Shown one piece after another: positions 37,006 to 48,700 of a DNA stretch of 64,000 nt. The notes under the pieces are model-generated. The model did not search any database. It saw only the letters and a program-made list of their open reading frames with translations, and was not told where the DNA came from. How positions within the stretch are numbered: position 1 is the first letter of the stretch; every line of letters begins with the position of its first letter. The stretch lies in contig OY969813.1 of the NCBI GenBank assembly GCA_963703355.1, forward strand, positions 1,674,001 through 1,738,000. The letters are read 5' to 3'. The position numbers and the translations under genes were made by a program. Origin of the DNA: Puia sp963703355 (GTDB lineage Bacteria > Bacteroidota > Bacteroidia > Chitinophagales > Chitinophagaceae).

Positions 37006-38136
37006 ATGATTCATTTGGCTGATAAAAAAATCAGGGTTCTGGAGTGTATCCGTCAGGGACAAATAGGCGGAGGAGAAACTCATTTGCTAAGTCTCGTGGA
37101 AAATATCGACAGAACAAAATTCGAGCCGGTTGTATTGTCTTTTACAGATGGACCAATGATTATCAAATTAGCTGATATGAATGTCAATACGCATATCATA
37201 TATACGGAAAGACCCTTCGATATTTCTATTTGGAGAAAAGTAAGAAATCTGATATTAAATGAAAAAATTGACCTGATTCATTGTCATGGGACCAGAGCAG
37301 TTTCAAATGTTTTTAGAGCAGCAAAATCATTAAATATACCGCTCATCTATTCCATACATGGCTGGTCCTTTCACGAAGATCAGCATCCCCTGATAAAAAA
37401 AATAAGAATCTGGGGAGAAAAATACTTAACATCGGTCACCACAAGGAATATAGCCGTTTCAGAGTCCAGCAGAGCTTCCGGCAAATCATATATGCCTTCT
37501 TTCAAAGCATCTGTGATTCAATATGGTATCGATCAGAAGAAATTTGATCCTGCTTTACGGTTCAAAAATATACGTGGCGAAATCAATGTAGATTCTTCCG
37601 TTTTGCTCATACTATTTGTTGCACGATTCACAAAACAAAAACAACCTTTGAGTATGATTAGGGCTTTTGCGGAAGCTCTCCGGCAAAAACCGGCATTACA
37701 TCTTTTGATGGTCGGTGATGGCGATCAAAAAAAAGAAGCATTGGAATTGGTAGGCCAATTGCACATTGAAAGCCATGTTCACTTTTTACCTTTTCGAAAT
37801 GACGTTCCGGATCTGTTGGCTGCTTCTGATATATTTGTTCTGCCTTCTCTGTGGGAAGGCTTGCCCATAGGATTACTGGAAGCAATGAGCATGGGTAAGC
37901 CCATTATTGCGACGAATGTAGACGGAACCAAAGAAGTTATTAAAAATGGAGAAAATGGACTGCTGATAGAAATCGAGGACCTTATTTCCAATCTATCAAA
38001 GGCAATTGTGAGCCTTGCTGAAAGCGAATCGCTAAGAAATCAACTATCAAAAAATGTTTTGCAAACAATTAAAACAGATTTTACTGCGGAATTAATGACC
38101 AGAAAAATAGAGAAAATTTATGAGGAGTATGTTTAG
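37006..38136 (+). CDS. Glycosyltransferase family 4
   Basis: A 376-residue GT-B enzyme. The N-terminal acceptor domain opens with VLECIRQGQIGGGETHLLSL. The C-terminal donor domain has LILFVARFTKQKQPLSMIRA, LLMVGDGDQK and LPSLWEGLPIGLLEAMSMGK, which includes the GT4 E-x7-E motif. Donor specificity cannot be told. It is the fourth gene of the plus-strand set. Confidence 0.9.
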   Translation: MIHLADKKIRVLECIRQGQIGGGETHLLSLVENIDRTKFEPVVLSFTDGPMIIKLADMNVNTHIIYTERPFDISIWRKVRNLILNEKIDLIHCHGTRAVSNVFRAAKSLNIPLIYSIHGWSFHEDQHPLIKKIRIWGEKYLTSVTTRNIAVSESSRASGKSYMPSFKASVIQYGIDQKKFDPALRFKNIRGEINVDSSVLLILFVARFTKQKQPLSMIRAFAEALRQKPALHLLMVGDGDQKKEALELVGQLHIESHVHFLPFRNDVPDLLAASDIFVLPSLWEGLPIGLLEAMSMGKPIIATNVDGTKEVIKNGENGLLIEIEDLISNLSKAIVSLAESESLRNQLSKNVLQTIKTDFTAELMTRKIEKIYEEYV

Positions 38137-38225
38137 AAGAAGAATAAATCAGAATAATTGGAGATCTCTTGTTGACAAGTTTGAACAGTTGCATCTATAG
38201 AATTTTTTGCTAAATCCTGAAAATA

Positions 38226-39407
38226 ATGCTTTCAAGTGCACTGGTTTTCATATGGATCGCTTTCCAGATTATGGTTGGGCTTATTTTGATATTTCCAGTC
38301 CTATCTTATTTAGCTTTTCTATTTGTAAAATCGAAAAATGGAGCGGGCAATGATCTTTCGGAATCGGATTACGCCATTTTAGTTACAGCCTATAAAGATG
38401 TAAGCAACATCCCATATTTAGTCCAGTCTCTACTTCAGCTGAACTATTCGAATTACACCATTTATATAATTGCCGATGATTGCCCTGAAATTGAATTGGA
38501 TGTCGATCAATCCAACGTGATTATTCTTAGACCTGAAACCATTCTTGAAAATCAGGTAAAATCACATTTTTATGCAATTGCTCACTTCAAAAAAGATCAT
38601 GATCGTTTGACAATTATCGACAGCGATAATCTGGTAGATCCTGATTATTTGAGACGTCTTGATAAGGCGTTTGACCTGGGAGTCGAAGCAGTTCAGGGTG
38701 TGCGTAAGGCAAAAAACCTGGATACACCTTATGCTTGCCTGGATGCCGCCAATGAAATTTATTATTTTTTTTATGATCGTAAAATTCTTTATTCAATCGG
38801 GTCTTCCTGTATGCTTGCAGGGTCGGGCATGGCATTCACCGTTAAATTATTTAAGGCCTGTATGGAGAATTATCAAAGTAGTGGAGCCGGATTTGATAAA
38901 ATTCTGCAGAAGGAAATAGTTGATAGAGGATTTAGAATAGGTTTTGCAGAAACGGCCTTCGTATTTGACGAAAAAACTTCCCAACCTGCGCAATTAGTCA
39001 AACAACGAGCCCGTTGGAATAATGCCTGGTTTCGGCATTTTAAACTTGGTCTTTTATTAATGTGGAAGGGAATCAAATCCACAAGCCTTAATCGATTTTT
39101 GTTTGGATTTCTAATTATTAGACCTCCTCTATTTATCCTACTGGGTATTTCCCTTTCGATTTTGGTAGTTAATTTTTTCCTGAATCCGTTCACTGCAATA
39201 ATCTGGATGATTTTAATATCAATTTTTATTATAGGGTTTTTTATCGCACTATTTAATTCGAACACCGATAAACGTATTTATAAATCACTCATTCATATTC
39301 CGAAATTTATATTTTTGCAAATGCTTTCATTATTGAAAACCAGAAAGGCAAACGAATTTTCGGTGGCAACTGTTCACATGCACAATAAGGAATTAGAAAA
39401 AATATGA
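38226..39407 (+). CDS. Membrane-bound glycosyltransferase family 2
   Basis: A 393-residue membrane GT2. A membrane helix at about 6-35 is followed by a GT-A domain with IIADDCPE, IIDSDNLVD (DxD) and the QxxRW-type motif KQRARWNNAW near 260; two or three further helices follow at about 290-350. This is the layout of processive or semi-processive synthases (hyaluronan/cellulose-synthase-like), though many single-addition enzymes share it. It closes the plus-strand glycan set; 221 bp without a gene separate it from recG. Confidence 0.87.
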   Translation: MLSSALVFIWIAFQIMVGLILIFPVLSYLAFLFVKSKNGAGNDLSESDYAILVTAYKDVSNIPYLVQSLLQLNYSNYTIYIIADDCPEIELDVDQSNVIILRPETILENQVKSHFYAIAHFKKDHDRLTIIDSDNLVDPDYLRRLDKAFDLGVEAVQGVRKAKNLDTPYACLDAANEIYYFFYDRKILYSIGSSCMLAGSGMAFTVKLFKACMENYQSSGAGFDKILQKEIVDRGFRIGFAETAFVFDEKTSQPAQLVKQRARWNNAWFRHFKLGLLLMWKGIKSTSLNRFLFGFLIIRPPLFILLGISLSILVVNFFLNPFTAIIWMILISIFIIGFFIALFNSNTDKRIYKSLIHIPKFIFLQMLSLLKTRKANEFSVATVHMHNKELEKI

Positions 39408-39628
39408 GTTTGTCTGAATATGAACTTTGCTTGGAATTTATAACTCGTTATTAACTTTCGCCACCTATGGGCTCCCCCTTTTGATCAGGCTTGAAAATCA
39501 TTCTCATTTCTTTTCTCCAATCAATTTATTTTTATATATAAATGTGGTTCAGGCGGCTATGTTTTTGAAATAAAACTGAATCTTATAAATTTTTTGTTTT
39601 TTTAAACCCGTATTTTACAAAAACTATT

Positions 39629-41740
39629 TTGACCTCTTTTAATACTTCAATATTGTCCAGCCCGATCGAGTACCTGAAGGGTGTTGGTCCGCAGCGGGCA
39701 ACGATTTTGCGAAAAGAATTAGAGATTGAAACCTTTCAGGATTTGCTCGATTTGTATCCATATAAGCATCTAGACAAATCACATATTACTCCAATATCAG
39801 ATATTTCTACGTCAACAGAATTTGCCTTGATTAACGGCATACTCGGCATTTTTCAAATTATCGGAGAGGGAAAGGCTAAAAGACTGGTCACAACTTTACG
39901 TGATGCAACCGGCAGCCTTCAGCTAATTTGGTTTCAGGGAATTTCATGGACTGAAAAAAACTTGCGCCCCGGTTTTCGCTACAGGGCGTTTGGCAAAATC
40001 GGATTCTTCAATGGAGAAGCCCAAATGACGCATCCGGAAATGGAAACACTTGACGAAATCAAACCAGATGCATCTCGTCTCCAGCCAATCTATCCAAGTA
40101 CTGAAAAATTAAAATCCCGGTTTCTGGGGGGCAGACAAATTGCGAAACTCACATCACAATTATTGTCTCAATTACGAGAAAGAGACATTCCAGATTTTAT
40201 TCCGTTTAATATTCTCGAGAAATATAATCTCATTTCCAGATTCACCGCTTATCAGCACATTCATTTCCCGGACACGCCAGGTAACTATCAAAAGGCCTTG
40301 GTCCGTCTGAAATTTGATGAATTTTTTTTAAATCAGGTGCGGACGGGTATGATCAAAACGCAACGCCAAAAGCTATCGAAAGGAGTCGTTTTTAATCATG
40401 TAGGCCGGCTTTTTAATGATTTCTACTCGAACGTTTTGCCATTCGAACTGACATCCGCACAAAAAAGGGTGCTGAAAGAAATAAGGCAGGATACGGCTAC
40501 AGGACATCAAATGAACCGGCTCCTTCAGGGGGATGTTGGAAGTGGTAAAACGATGGTCGCCTTGTTAACTATGCTGCTGGCTGCTGACAATGGCTTTCAG
40601 AGTTGTTTGGTGGCACCCACAGAAATCCTGAGCAACCAACACACTCAAAATATAAGGGAAATGCTGGAAAGCCTACCTATAAAAGTGGGAATGCTTACAG
40701 GATCTGTAAAATCTTCTGCCCGAAGAAAGATTCTAGGAGATCTTAAAGGAGGATCCGTACAAATCCTTATTGGAACCCATGCCGTGTTGGAAGATACCGT
40801 TGAGTTTAGCAATCTTGGACTGGCAATTATAGATGAACAGCACCGATTTGGCGTAGCTCAGAGGGCCAGGATTTGGAAAAAAGCGCCTACTCCGCCACAT
40901 GTGTTGGTAATGACGGCAACGCCCATTCCCAGAACCCTTGCCATGACGGCATATAACGACCTGGATTACAGTGTAATTGATGAGTTACCTCCGGGAAGGC
41001 AACCAGTCAGAACGGTGCAGCGTTATGAATATAACAGGCCTAAAGTGATGGATTTTATTAAGACGGAGATAAAAAATGGAAGACAGGCCTATATCATATT
41101 CCCGCTTATTGAAGAATCCGAAAAGCTCGATTATGAGAATCTGATGAAGGGGTATGAAAATCTGAAGGCGTATTTCCCCGAACCAGCGTATTATATAAGT
41201 ATGGTCCACGGCAGGCAAAAACCAGAAATACGTGAAACCAATATGAAACGTTTTGTTTCAGGAGATACACAGATTATGGTTGCAACAACCGTAATAGAAG
41301 TTGGCGTCCATATTGCCAATGCAACCGTAATGGTTATTGAGAGCGCAGAAAAATTTGGCCTCTCCCAACTGCATCAGCTGAGAGGTCGGGTTGGCAGAGG
41401 AGCAGATCAGAGTTATTGTATTCTTGTAACTGGGAATAAACTTGGAGTAGAAGCAAAAGAAAGACTGCAAATTATGTGTGAAACCACCGACGGATTCAGG
41501 ATTGCGGAAAAAGATATGGAGCTTCGAGGTCCCGGAGATATTGCAGGCACCAGACAAAGCGGATTGGTGGATTTTAAGCTGGCCGATATTGTACGCGACC
41601 GGGATATTCTTCAGATGGCTGTTCAGGCTGCACAGGATTTATTAATTAAAGATCCCGAACTGGAATTCACTGAACATGTTTTGCTGAGTCGATATCTTAA
41701 ACAGGAAAAGGGTAAAACTCCCTGGAGTCGCATATCTTAA
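39629..41740 (+). CDS. recG: ATP-dependent DNA helicase RecG
   Basis: A 703-residue protein matching RecG along its length: N-terminal wedge/OB region starting SPIEYLKGVGPQRATILRKE, Walker A GDVGSGKT (about 301-308), the DEQH box (about 402-405), ATPIPRTLAMTAYNDLDYSV, and the C-terminal helicase motif HQLRGRVGRGADQ. RecG remodels stalled forks and Holliday junctions. The start is TTG; no in-frame ATG lies close. The next gene, a giant T9SS cargo protein, begins 21 bp after the stop, so recG may be co-transcribed with a surface-protein operon. Confidence 0.97.
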   Translation: MTSFNTSILSSPIEYLKGVGPQRATILRKELEIETFQDLLDLYPYKHLDKSHITPISDISTSTEFALINGILGIFQIIGEGKAKRLVTTLRDATGSLQLIWFQGISWTEKNLRPGFRYRAFGKIGFFNGEAQMTHPEMETLDEIKPDASRLQPIYPSTEKLKSRFLGGRQIAKLTSQLLSQLRERDIPDFIPFNILEKYNLISRFTAYQHIHFPDTPGNYQKALVRLKFDEFFLNQVRTGMIKTQRQKLSKGVVFNHVGRLFNDFYSNVLPFELTSAQKRVLKEIRQDTATGHQMNRLLQGDVGSGKTMVALLTMLLAADNGFQSCLVAPTEILSNQHTQNIREMLESLPIKVGMLTGSVKSSARRKILGDLKGGSVQILIGTHAVLEDTVEFSNLGLAIIDEQHRFGVAQRARIWKKAPTPPHVLVMTATPIPRTLAMTAYNDLDYSVIDELPPGRQPVRTVQRYEYNRPKVMDFIKTEIKNGRQAYIIFPLIEESEKLDYENLMKGYENLKAYFPEPAYYISMVHGRQKPEIRETNMKRFVSGDTQIMVATTVIEVGVHIANATVMVIESAEKFGLSQLHQLRGRVGRGADQSYCILVTGNKLGVEAKERLQIMCETTDGFRIAEKDMELRGPGDIAGTRQSGLVDFKLADIVRDRDILQMAVQAAQDLLIKDPELEFTEHVLLSRYLKQEKGKTPWSRIS

Positions 41741-41761
41741 TCAAGCATATAAAACAACAGA

Positions 41762-44700
41762 TTGGCACGTAAACCGGTTATATTTTTTATCGTATTCGTT
41801 TCAGCTCTGGTAAAATCCAATGCCCAGACCACCATTGGCAATCTGGAGTTCATACAAAATAAAGGTCAATGGGACAGTTCGATGATCTATAAGGCAGAAA
41901 TGCCCAACTCCACTTTATTCCTCAAAAAACACGGATTTTCCGTACTTCTGCAAAGTCCCTCAGACATGTTGGCTTTGCGCGAAGCGCTGCATGGCATCCC
42001 TTCTTCCGGCAATGTGTCTGCTACAGCAATAAAATCAACTGCTACTCAAAAAGCGGATGCGACTTACACAATGGCTTCATCTGTTCCGGTCAAGGGATAT
42101 GCACCTCAACATGAAGGAAGTGGAGCTGCGGGAGTTTCGGGTTCTGTTACTAACAGCATTCTTATGCATTCGCATTATTATGAAGTTGATTTTCTTAACA
42201 GTTCTGAGCTGGTCCAAATTTCAGGCGACAAGGCGCTTGACACTTATAGCAATTATTTCATCGGTAACGATTCCACCAAATGGCAGTCAAATTGCAAAAT
42301 TTTTCAGGCAATTGTATATAAAAACATCTACCCCAATATCGACATGCGATATTATACCGATAACGGTCAGCTGAAATATGATTTGGTGGTGCATCCGGGG
42401 GGTGATCTCAACAACGTCATAATGAAATATAAGGGAGTAGGTAAACCCGTGGTAAAAACTGGCCAGATAACCATTCATACTTCCGTCGGTGATGTAAAAG
42501 AAATGATTCCTCACTCATATCAGTTTTCAAAAGATGGAAACAAAGACGTGGAATGTATCTATGTTGCAGGTCCGGATTCAACAGTAAGATTTCATGTTGG
42601 CAACTTTGCTACGACGGCTACCCTTATCATTGATCCCACATTAATATTTTCCACTTTTACCGGATCCCGTTCAGATAACTGGGGATATACCGCTACCTAC
42701 GACGAAGATGGCAATTTCTACTCTGGAAGTATTACTCTCAATACCATCGGCAACAACGGCAACGGTTTTCCTGTAAGTCCCGGTGCATATCAGACACTCT
42801 GGAATGGTGGCGACAACACTGATGGTCCTTACCAGTATGACATCACGATAATGAAATTCAGCAGTAATGGGGCAAACCGTTTATATGCGACCTACCTCGG
42901 TGGTTCAGGAAATGAACAACCACATAGTCTTGTCGTTGATCAGTCGGGCAATTTAATAGTAGCCGGCAGAACGAGCTCGATCAATTTTCCTAATGTAAAC
43001 AGTTCCGGCGTAAAAGATGTTTTAAAAGGAGGCTACGATATTATTTTGACGAAAATAAATGCAGACGGCACAAACCTGATTGGTTCAAGAATTATCGGAG
43101 GAAGTGCAAACGATGGAGTAAATATTGCGCCAAAATATTCAAGCAATATCGTTCCGATGGGCCAGAGTTCGCTTCGTCTGAACTATGGAGATGATGGAAG
43201 AAGTGAAGTGATTCTTGACAACGCAGGAAACGTATACCTCGCTTCCTGCACAGCTTCAAAAGATTTTCCAACGGTGAATGCATTCCAGAAAACCCCGGGT
43301 GGTATGCAGGATGGAGTGTTCATAAAAACAACTCCGGACCTAAGTGTTATACTGGCAAGTTCCTATCTCGGAGGTTCAAGTGATGATGCAGCTTTTGCTC
43401 TGGCGCTAAATCCAATTACAAATAACGTATACGTGGCCGGAGGCACTTCAAGTACAAATTTTCCTGGTACCAGAAACGGGAAAGTGGTGTCTGCCGCCAA
43501 TAATGGCGGCATCGACGGGTTTTTATCGATGATTAGCAATGATGGGGGAACACTTATTAAGACTTCTTATTTTGGTACAACCAGTACCGAGGTTTTATAT
43601 GGTGTACAATTTGACAAGCTGGGTTACCCCTATATTATGGGAACAACATATGGTAACTGGCCTGTAATCAATGCAACATTCAGCCAGACTAACGGAAAAC
43701 AGTTTATCGCCAAGCTACAGCCTGATATTTCCGCATATGTATACTCTACCGTTTTTGGAAAAGGTTCAACCTATCCTGACATTTCTCCTACTGCTTTTCT
43801 GGTCGACCGATGCGAGAATGTATATGTTGCAGGATGGGGCGGCGGTATAGAAATAGAAGGAAATGGTGCCGCTGTTTACAATAACTCAAAAACAACCGGA
43901 CTTTCAGTTACCCCGGATGCAATCAAGAAAAATACCGATGGCGATGATTTTTATTTTTTTGTGATGAAGAAAGACGCAGTCAGCCAGTTGTATGGAAGTT
44001 TTTTCGGACAACAGGGCGGACTGGGTGACCATGTGGACGGAGGAACAAGCCGTTTTGACAAACAGGGTGTGATTTACGAAGCGATCTGTGCAAATTGTTA
44101 TGGGGATGGCACATTTGAAACAACCCCGGGCGTATGGGCACCAAGAAATGGAACGGGTGTAAATGGTTGTAACCTGGCTGCGGTGAAAATTGCATTTAAT
44201 TTCGCCGGCGTAGGAGCAGACCCAAAATCGCTTATTGATGGCCGTTATGATAGCATGGGCTGCGTTCCATTACAGGTATTACTCAGAGACACATTACACA
44301 ATGCAAAATTATATATCTGGAGTTTTGATGATGGAACACCCGATACAAGTACCGTGGCTTTTCAGGTGTTACATACTTTTACGGCAATTGGAACATACCG
44401 TGTGAGATTGGTAACCGTAGATTCCACCACCTGTAATATCACGGATACGGCATATCTCGATATTCATGTAAGAACGGATAAAGCCATATTGGGGTTTGAC
44501 ATTGTTAAACAGCCGCCTTGCCAATCGCTCAATTATATTTTTACAAACACTTCCACTCCGCCTGCTGGTAAACCATTTCAGCCGGGATCTTTTACCTGGT
44601 ATTTTGGAGACGGGACAATGACACCGGGACTGGGACCTGTATCGCACACATTTGCGTCGTCGGGGACTTATCAGGTTCAATTGGTTTTAGTAGATACAAA

Positions 44701-45526
44701 TTATTGCAACTATCCGGACACAAGTACACAAACACTCAGGGTATCTCCGGTGGTAAAAGCACAATTTATTGTTCCGCCTGGATGCGCGCCTTATGATGCT
44801 GTCTTCGACAATACCTCGCTTGCTGGTCAAACATTTACATGGAATTTTGGTGACGTTGGCAGCCCTGACAACACATCAAACGACGTTAACCCAACGCATA
44901 CTTATCTCGACACCGGAACGTACACGATTACCCTTGTAGCAGTGGATTCCAATACTTGTAATATAACGGATATGACAAGTCAGACCATCAAAGTAGAACC
45001 TAAACCAACAGCCGGTTTTAGTTTTTTACCACTACCAGCACAATACAATACACCAACAGTTTTCAGCAATTTCTCAACGGGTGCTTCGATTTATGTCTGG
45101 TTATTTGGTGACGGTGATTCAACTATTAAAAACTCACTGGATACCGTGATTCATCAATATCAGCAGACAGGCACTTTCAATGCCTGTCTGGTTGCCATTA
45201 ATCAGTACGGATGTTCAGATACTGCATGTCATGCTGTGGAAAGTCTGATTAATCCATTGTTGGATGTTCCAAATGCTTTTACCCCCGGAAGATTTGGTGA
45301 AAATGGAGTGGTAATGGTCAGGGGATTTGGTATCGCCTCGATGGACTGGAAAATATATAATCGGTGGGGGCAGGTAGTGTTTGAATCGAACGATCCTAAC
45401 ATTGGTTGGAATGGAACATACAGGGGTACACTTCAACCCATGGATGTGTACGCTTACACGCTGGAAGCAACTTTTTTTGACGGGACCAAAACACATCGGA
45501 AAGGCGATATAACATTGATACGCTGA
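41762..45526 (+). CDS. T9SS type B cargo: SBBP propeller, PKD domains, gliding-motility C-terminal domain
   Basis: A 1254-residue exported protein starting at TTG. Order: signal peptide (1-22); an N-terminal domain with LEFIQNKGQWDSS; a beta-propeller region with SBBP-like repeats (ATYLGGSGNEQPHSLVVD, SSYLGGSSDDAAFALAL); four PKD domains (about 818-1160) with [WV]xFGDG motifs; and a gliding motility-associated, T9SS type B sorting domain (about 1165-1254, DVPNAFTPGRFGENGV and YNRWGQVVF). Proteins of this design are exported through the type IX system and attached to or released from the surface. It forms a tandem pair with the gene at 45721. Confidence 0.9.
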   Translation: MARKPVIFFIVFVSALVKSNAQTTIGNLEFIQNKGQWDSSMIYKAEMPNSTLFLKKHGFSVLLQSPSDMLALREALHGIPSSGNVSATAIKSTATQKADATYTMASSVPVKGYAPQHEGSGAAGVSGSVTNSILMHSHYYEVDFLNSSELVQISGDKALDTYSNYFIGNDSTKWQSNCKIFQAIVYKNIYPNIDMRYYTDNGQLKYDLVVHPGGDLNNVIMKYKGVGKPVVKTGQITIHTSVGDVKEMIPHSYQFSKDGNKDVECIYVAGPDSTVRFHVGNFATTATLIIDPTLIFSTFTGSRSDNWGYTATYDEDGNFYSGSITLNTIGNNGNGFPVSPGAYQTLWNGGDNTDGPYQYDITIMKFSSNGANRLYATYLGGSGNEQPHSLVVDQSGNLIVAGRTSSINFPNVNSSGVKDVLKGGYDIILTKINADGTNLIGSRIIGGSANDGVNIAPKYSSNIVPMGQSSLRLNYGDDGRSEVILDNAGNVYLASCTASKDFPTVNAFQKTPGGMQDGVFIKTTPDLSVILASSYLGGSSDDAAFALALNPITNNVYVAGGTSSTNFPGTRNGKVVSAANNGGIDGFLSMISNDGGTLIKTSYFGTTSTEVLYGVQFDKLGYPYIMGTTYGNWPVINATFSQTNGKQFIAKLQPDISAYVYSTVFGKGSTYPDISPTAFLVDRCENVYVAGWGGGIEIEGNGAAVYNNSKTTGLSVTPDAIKKNTDGDDFYFFVMKKDAVSQLYGSFFGQQGGLGDHVDGGTSRFDKQGVIYEAICANCYGDGTFETTPGVWAPRNGTGVNGCNLAAVKIAFNFAGVGADPKSLIDGRYDSMGCVPLQVLLRDTLHNAKLYIWSFDDGTPDTSTVAFQVLHTFTAIGTYRVRLVTVDSTTCNITDTAYLDIHVRTDKAILGFDIVKQPPCQSLNYIFTNTSTPPAGKPFQPGSFTWYFGDGTMTPGLGPVSHTFASSGTYQVQLVLVDTNYCNYPDTSTQTLRVSPVVKAQFIVPPGCAPYDAVFDNTSLAGQTFTWNFGDVGSPDNTSNDVNPTHTYLDTGTYTITLVAVDSNTCNITDMTSQTIKVEPKPTAGFSFLPLPAQYNTPTVFSNFSTGASIYVWLFGDGDSTIKNSLDTVIHQYQQTGTFNACLVAINQYGCSDTACHAVESLINPLLDVPNAFTPGRFGENGVVMVRGFGIASMDWKIYNRWGQVVFESNDPNIGWNGTYRGTLQPMDVYAYTLEATFFDGTKTHRKGDITLIR

Positions 45527-45720
45527 ACACATAACGTTTAACGCCGAATGAAGAATATGGGTCAAAAGATAAAATCATTGATTTGTATCATGAGCAGACA
45601 GAGATAAATGAAAAGACACAAAGGCATTATGCGTTCAGCGTTATGCGTTAAGCGTTATGGGTTAAGCCTTCGGCTTTAAGCTTTTATTTAACAGTTTTCT
45701 TTTCGTCGAACAGACCATCT
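45527..45720. repeat. Intergenic GCGTTAAGC-type repeats with terminator-like hairpin
   Basis: The 194-bp gap holds a run of GCGTTATGCGTTAAGC-like units (about 45625-45660), then a hairpin with arms AAGCC and GGCTT around TTC at 45664-45676, followed by a T-rich tract that could terminate plus-strand transcription. The 21-bp core at 45633-45653 recurs, inverted and with one mismatch, at 53195-53215. Confidence 0.7.
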
Positions 45721-48700
45721 TTGCAAATTATTAAAAAAAACGGATTGTTTAATAAACGGATATATAGCGTTGTTGTTTTCGCAATTATTTTAATGCATGC
45801 TTATGCGCAAACAGAAACACCCAATTTAGAATTCGTCGAAAATAAAGGACAATGGGATCCCCGTGTAATCCTGAAAGCGGACATCGGAAACGGCACGTTG
45901 TATTTCCATAAGAGAGGTATTGAAGTTGTGTTGCACGATCAGGCAGAAATGAGCAGATTGATTGCCGCACATACTCCTTTGTCTAAAACAGATACGACGA
46001 ATCATTCAATATTGCCAGCAATCAAAAACGGCAGGCCCAATGCACTTCGCTCTCACGCGTACAGCGTGAATTTCCTTAACATGAATTCCGGTACAGAAAT
46101 CATTCCGGATAAACCCCTCGACAGTTACAATAATTATCTGATAGGAAATGATTCTACTAAGTGGGGACGGCACTGCCGCATTTTTCAGGGTGTTACCTAC
46201 AAAAATATCTATCCCGGTATTGATCTCAGATATTACACTGACAATGGAAAACTGAAATATGACCTGATCGTTCATCCGGGCGCAGATCCAAATAGTATTG
46301 CCATGCAGTATGAGGGATTGGACGGACTAGCGGTAACCAGTAATCGCTTATTGTTGAAAACGACCGTAGGTGATGTACGGGAGCTGGAACCCAATTCTTA
46401 TCAGGCCGGGGATAATGGAAGACAATCCATACAAGTAAAATACAGGCTGTCTAGAAATAACATTGTGCGATTCGATGTAGGCCATTATAAAAACGATCAG
46501 GTACTTGTAATAGATCCTACGCTTGTATTTTCCACGTTTACCGGCAGTCTGGCGTCTAACTGGGGTTTTACAGCCACTCCAGGTCCCGACGGATCTTTTT
46601 TTGCCGGAGGCATCGTATTCGGCGACGGCTTCCCTGTCCTACCCGGAGCTTTTCAGGCTAACTTTCAGGGTGGATCTTTTGACGTGGGCATTATGAAATT
46701 CAGCAGCAATGGTCGCAACAGGATCTATGCTACCTATATTGGAGGTACTGCAAACGAATGTCCTCATAGTATGTATTCAGACCCCCAGGGTAATCTGGTT
46801 GTAATGGGCCGCACTTACTCTGAAGATTTTCCACATGATGTTTTCATAGGTAAACCGGGTTATTGCGAATTATTTGTTGTCAAAATAAATACTACCGGCA
46901 CTGGCCTTATTGGTTCTTCCCTTATCGGTGGCAGTAACTATGACGCGGTAAATATCGAAGACCAGTTGAATCAGGAAAACGGAGATCATGAGGTTGCCAA
47001 TTCTTTGATTAAAAATTATGGCGATGATTCCCGGAGTGAAGTAATTTTAGATGGAGCAAATAATGTGTATGTTGCAACCTGTACCCGTTCAGCAAAAGAT
47101 TTTCCGGTTACCCCTGGTGCATTTCAAACTACCTATGCAGGCGGAGAACAGGACGGCGTAATTTTGAAACTCACTCCCGATTGCAAAACCTTGATTTTCG
47201 CAAGTTTTCTAGGGGGCTCAGGTGAAGATGCATGTTTTGTATTGAAAATAAATCCGATAACAAATGATATATATGTTGCGGGAGCAACCAACAGCCCTGA
47301 TTTGAACGGCAACAAAGCAGGTACTATGCAACCTGCATATGCGGGAGGGTTGAGCGACGGATTCATATCCATCATCAGCAACGACGGGAGCACACTTAAG
47401 AAAACAACTTATCTGGGTACGTCGGGATTCGACGCTATTTATGGAATTGATTTTGACAAAGCCGGCTTTCCTTATGTAATGGGTTCCACCACAGGCAAAT
47501 GGTTAACTACTGCGAATGTGGGTTTTATAAATCCGGGGGCAAAGCAATTCGTGGGAAAAATCCAACCGGATCTTTCTGGATATGTGTATTCAACAACTTT
47601 TGGATCTGCGGCCCCCAATCCAAATATTTCTCCCGTGGCTTTTCTTATTGACCGTTGTGAAAACGTGTATGTTTCAGGATGGGGAGGATGGTTGTACGCT
47701 GATGCCGATCCATATGGTCTGGCCGGTACAGGTGGTATGCCTGTTTCTGCAAATGCCATAAAGAAGGTCACCGACAACAGGGATTTTTATTTTATCGTAA
47801 TTCAGAAAAATGCATCGGCGCTTTTATATGCTACTTATTTCGGTCAAAATGATGGTCCACAAAGTATTAGTGAGCACGTGGATGGTGGTACCAGCAGATA
47901 CGATCGTAATGGCGCCATATACCAAGCCATCTGTGCGAATTGTGCCGGTCACAGCTTAACACCCTTTCCCACTTCACCCGGTGTCTGGTCGCCACGAAAT
48001 GGTACTGGTGGAGAAGGATGCAACCTTGCGGCGGTCAAAATCGCTTTTAATTTTGCAGGAGTTTCAGCAGATCCTCGTTCACTCATTAATGGAGTGTATG
48101 ATAGTTCAGGATGTGTTCCACTTCAGGTACTTTTTGTCGATACAGCACATAATGGGAAGCAATATATCTGGACTTTTGGAGATGGCACGCCAGATACAAC
48201 AACCAACAGTTTTCAGGTCTGGCATACTTACACAGCCACCGGATATTTTCGGGTACGCGAAATAGCCATCGATTCGAATAGCTGCAATACTGCGGATACT
48301 GCTTATTTGGATATCAGAGTCCGTACGGATCGTGCCGTACTGAGTTTCGATATTGGTAAAATAGGTGTGTGTACTTCCCTGAATTATAATTTCAGCAATA
48401 CATCCACCCCACCTCCCGCAAAACCATTTGTTCCCGGAGACTTTACATGGGATTTTGGAGATGGTACCAGACAACCCGCACCCAATCCTGTGGGTAGCAC
48501 AAGTCACGCTTTTGCAAATACAGGAACCTATATCGTTCGCCTTATCTTGAATGATACGAGTTACTGCAATTATCCCGACAGTCTTTCCGACACGCTAAGG
48601 GTTTCACCCAATGTAAAGGCCCAATTCGAAGTGGGCGATGGTTGCGCACCCTACGATGCTATTTTTAATAACACTTCTCTGGCAGGTCAGCAATTTATAT

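Noticed and set aside
39404..39454. 16-codon frame overlapping the GT2 stop as ATGA
   Set aside because: Too short, no hydrophobic or charged pattern of a real peptide, and no conservation evidence available.
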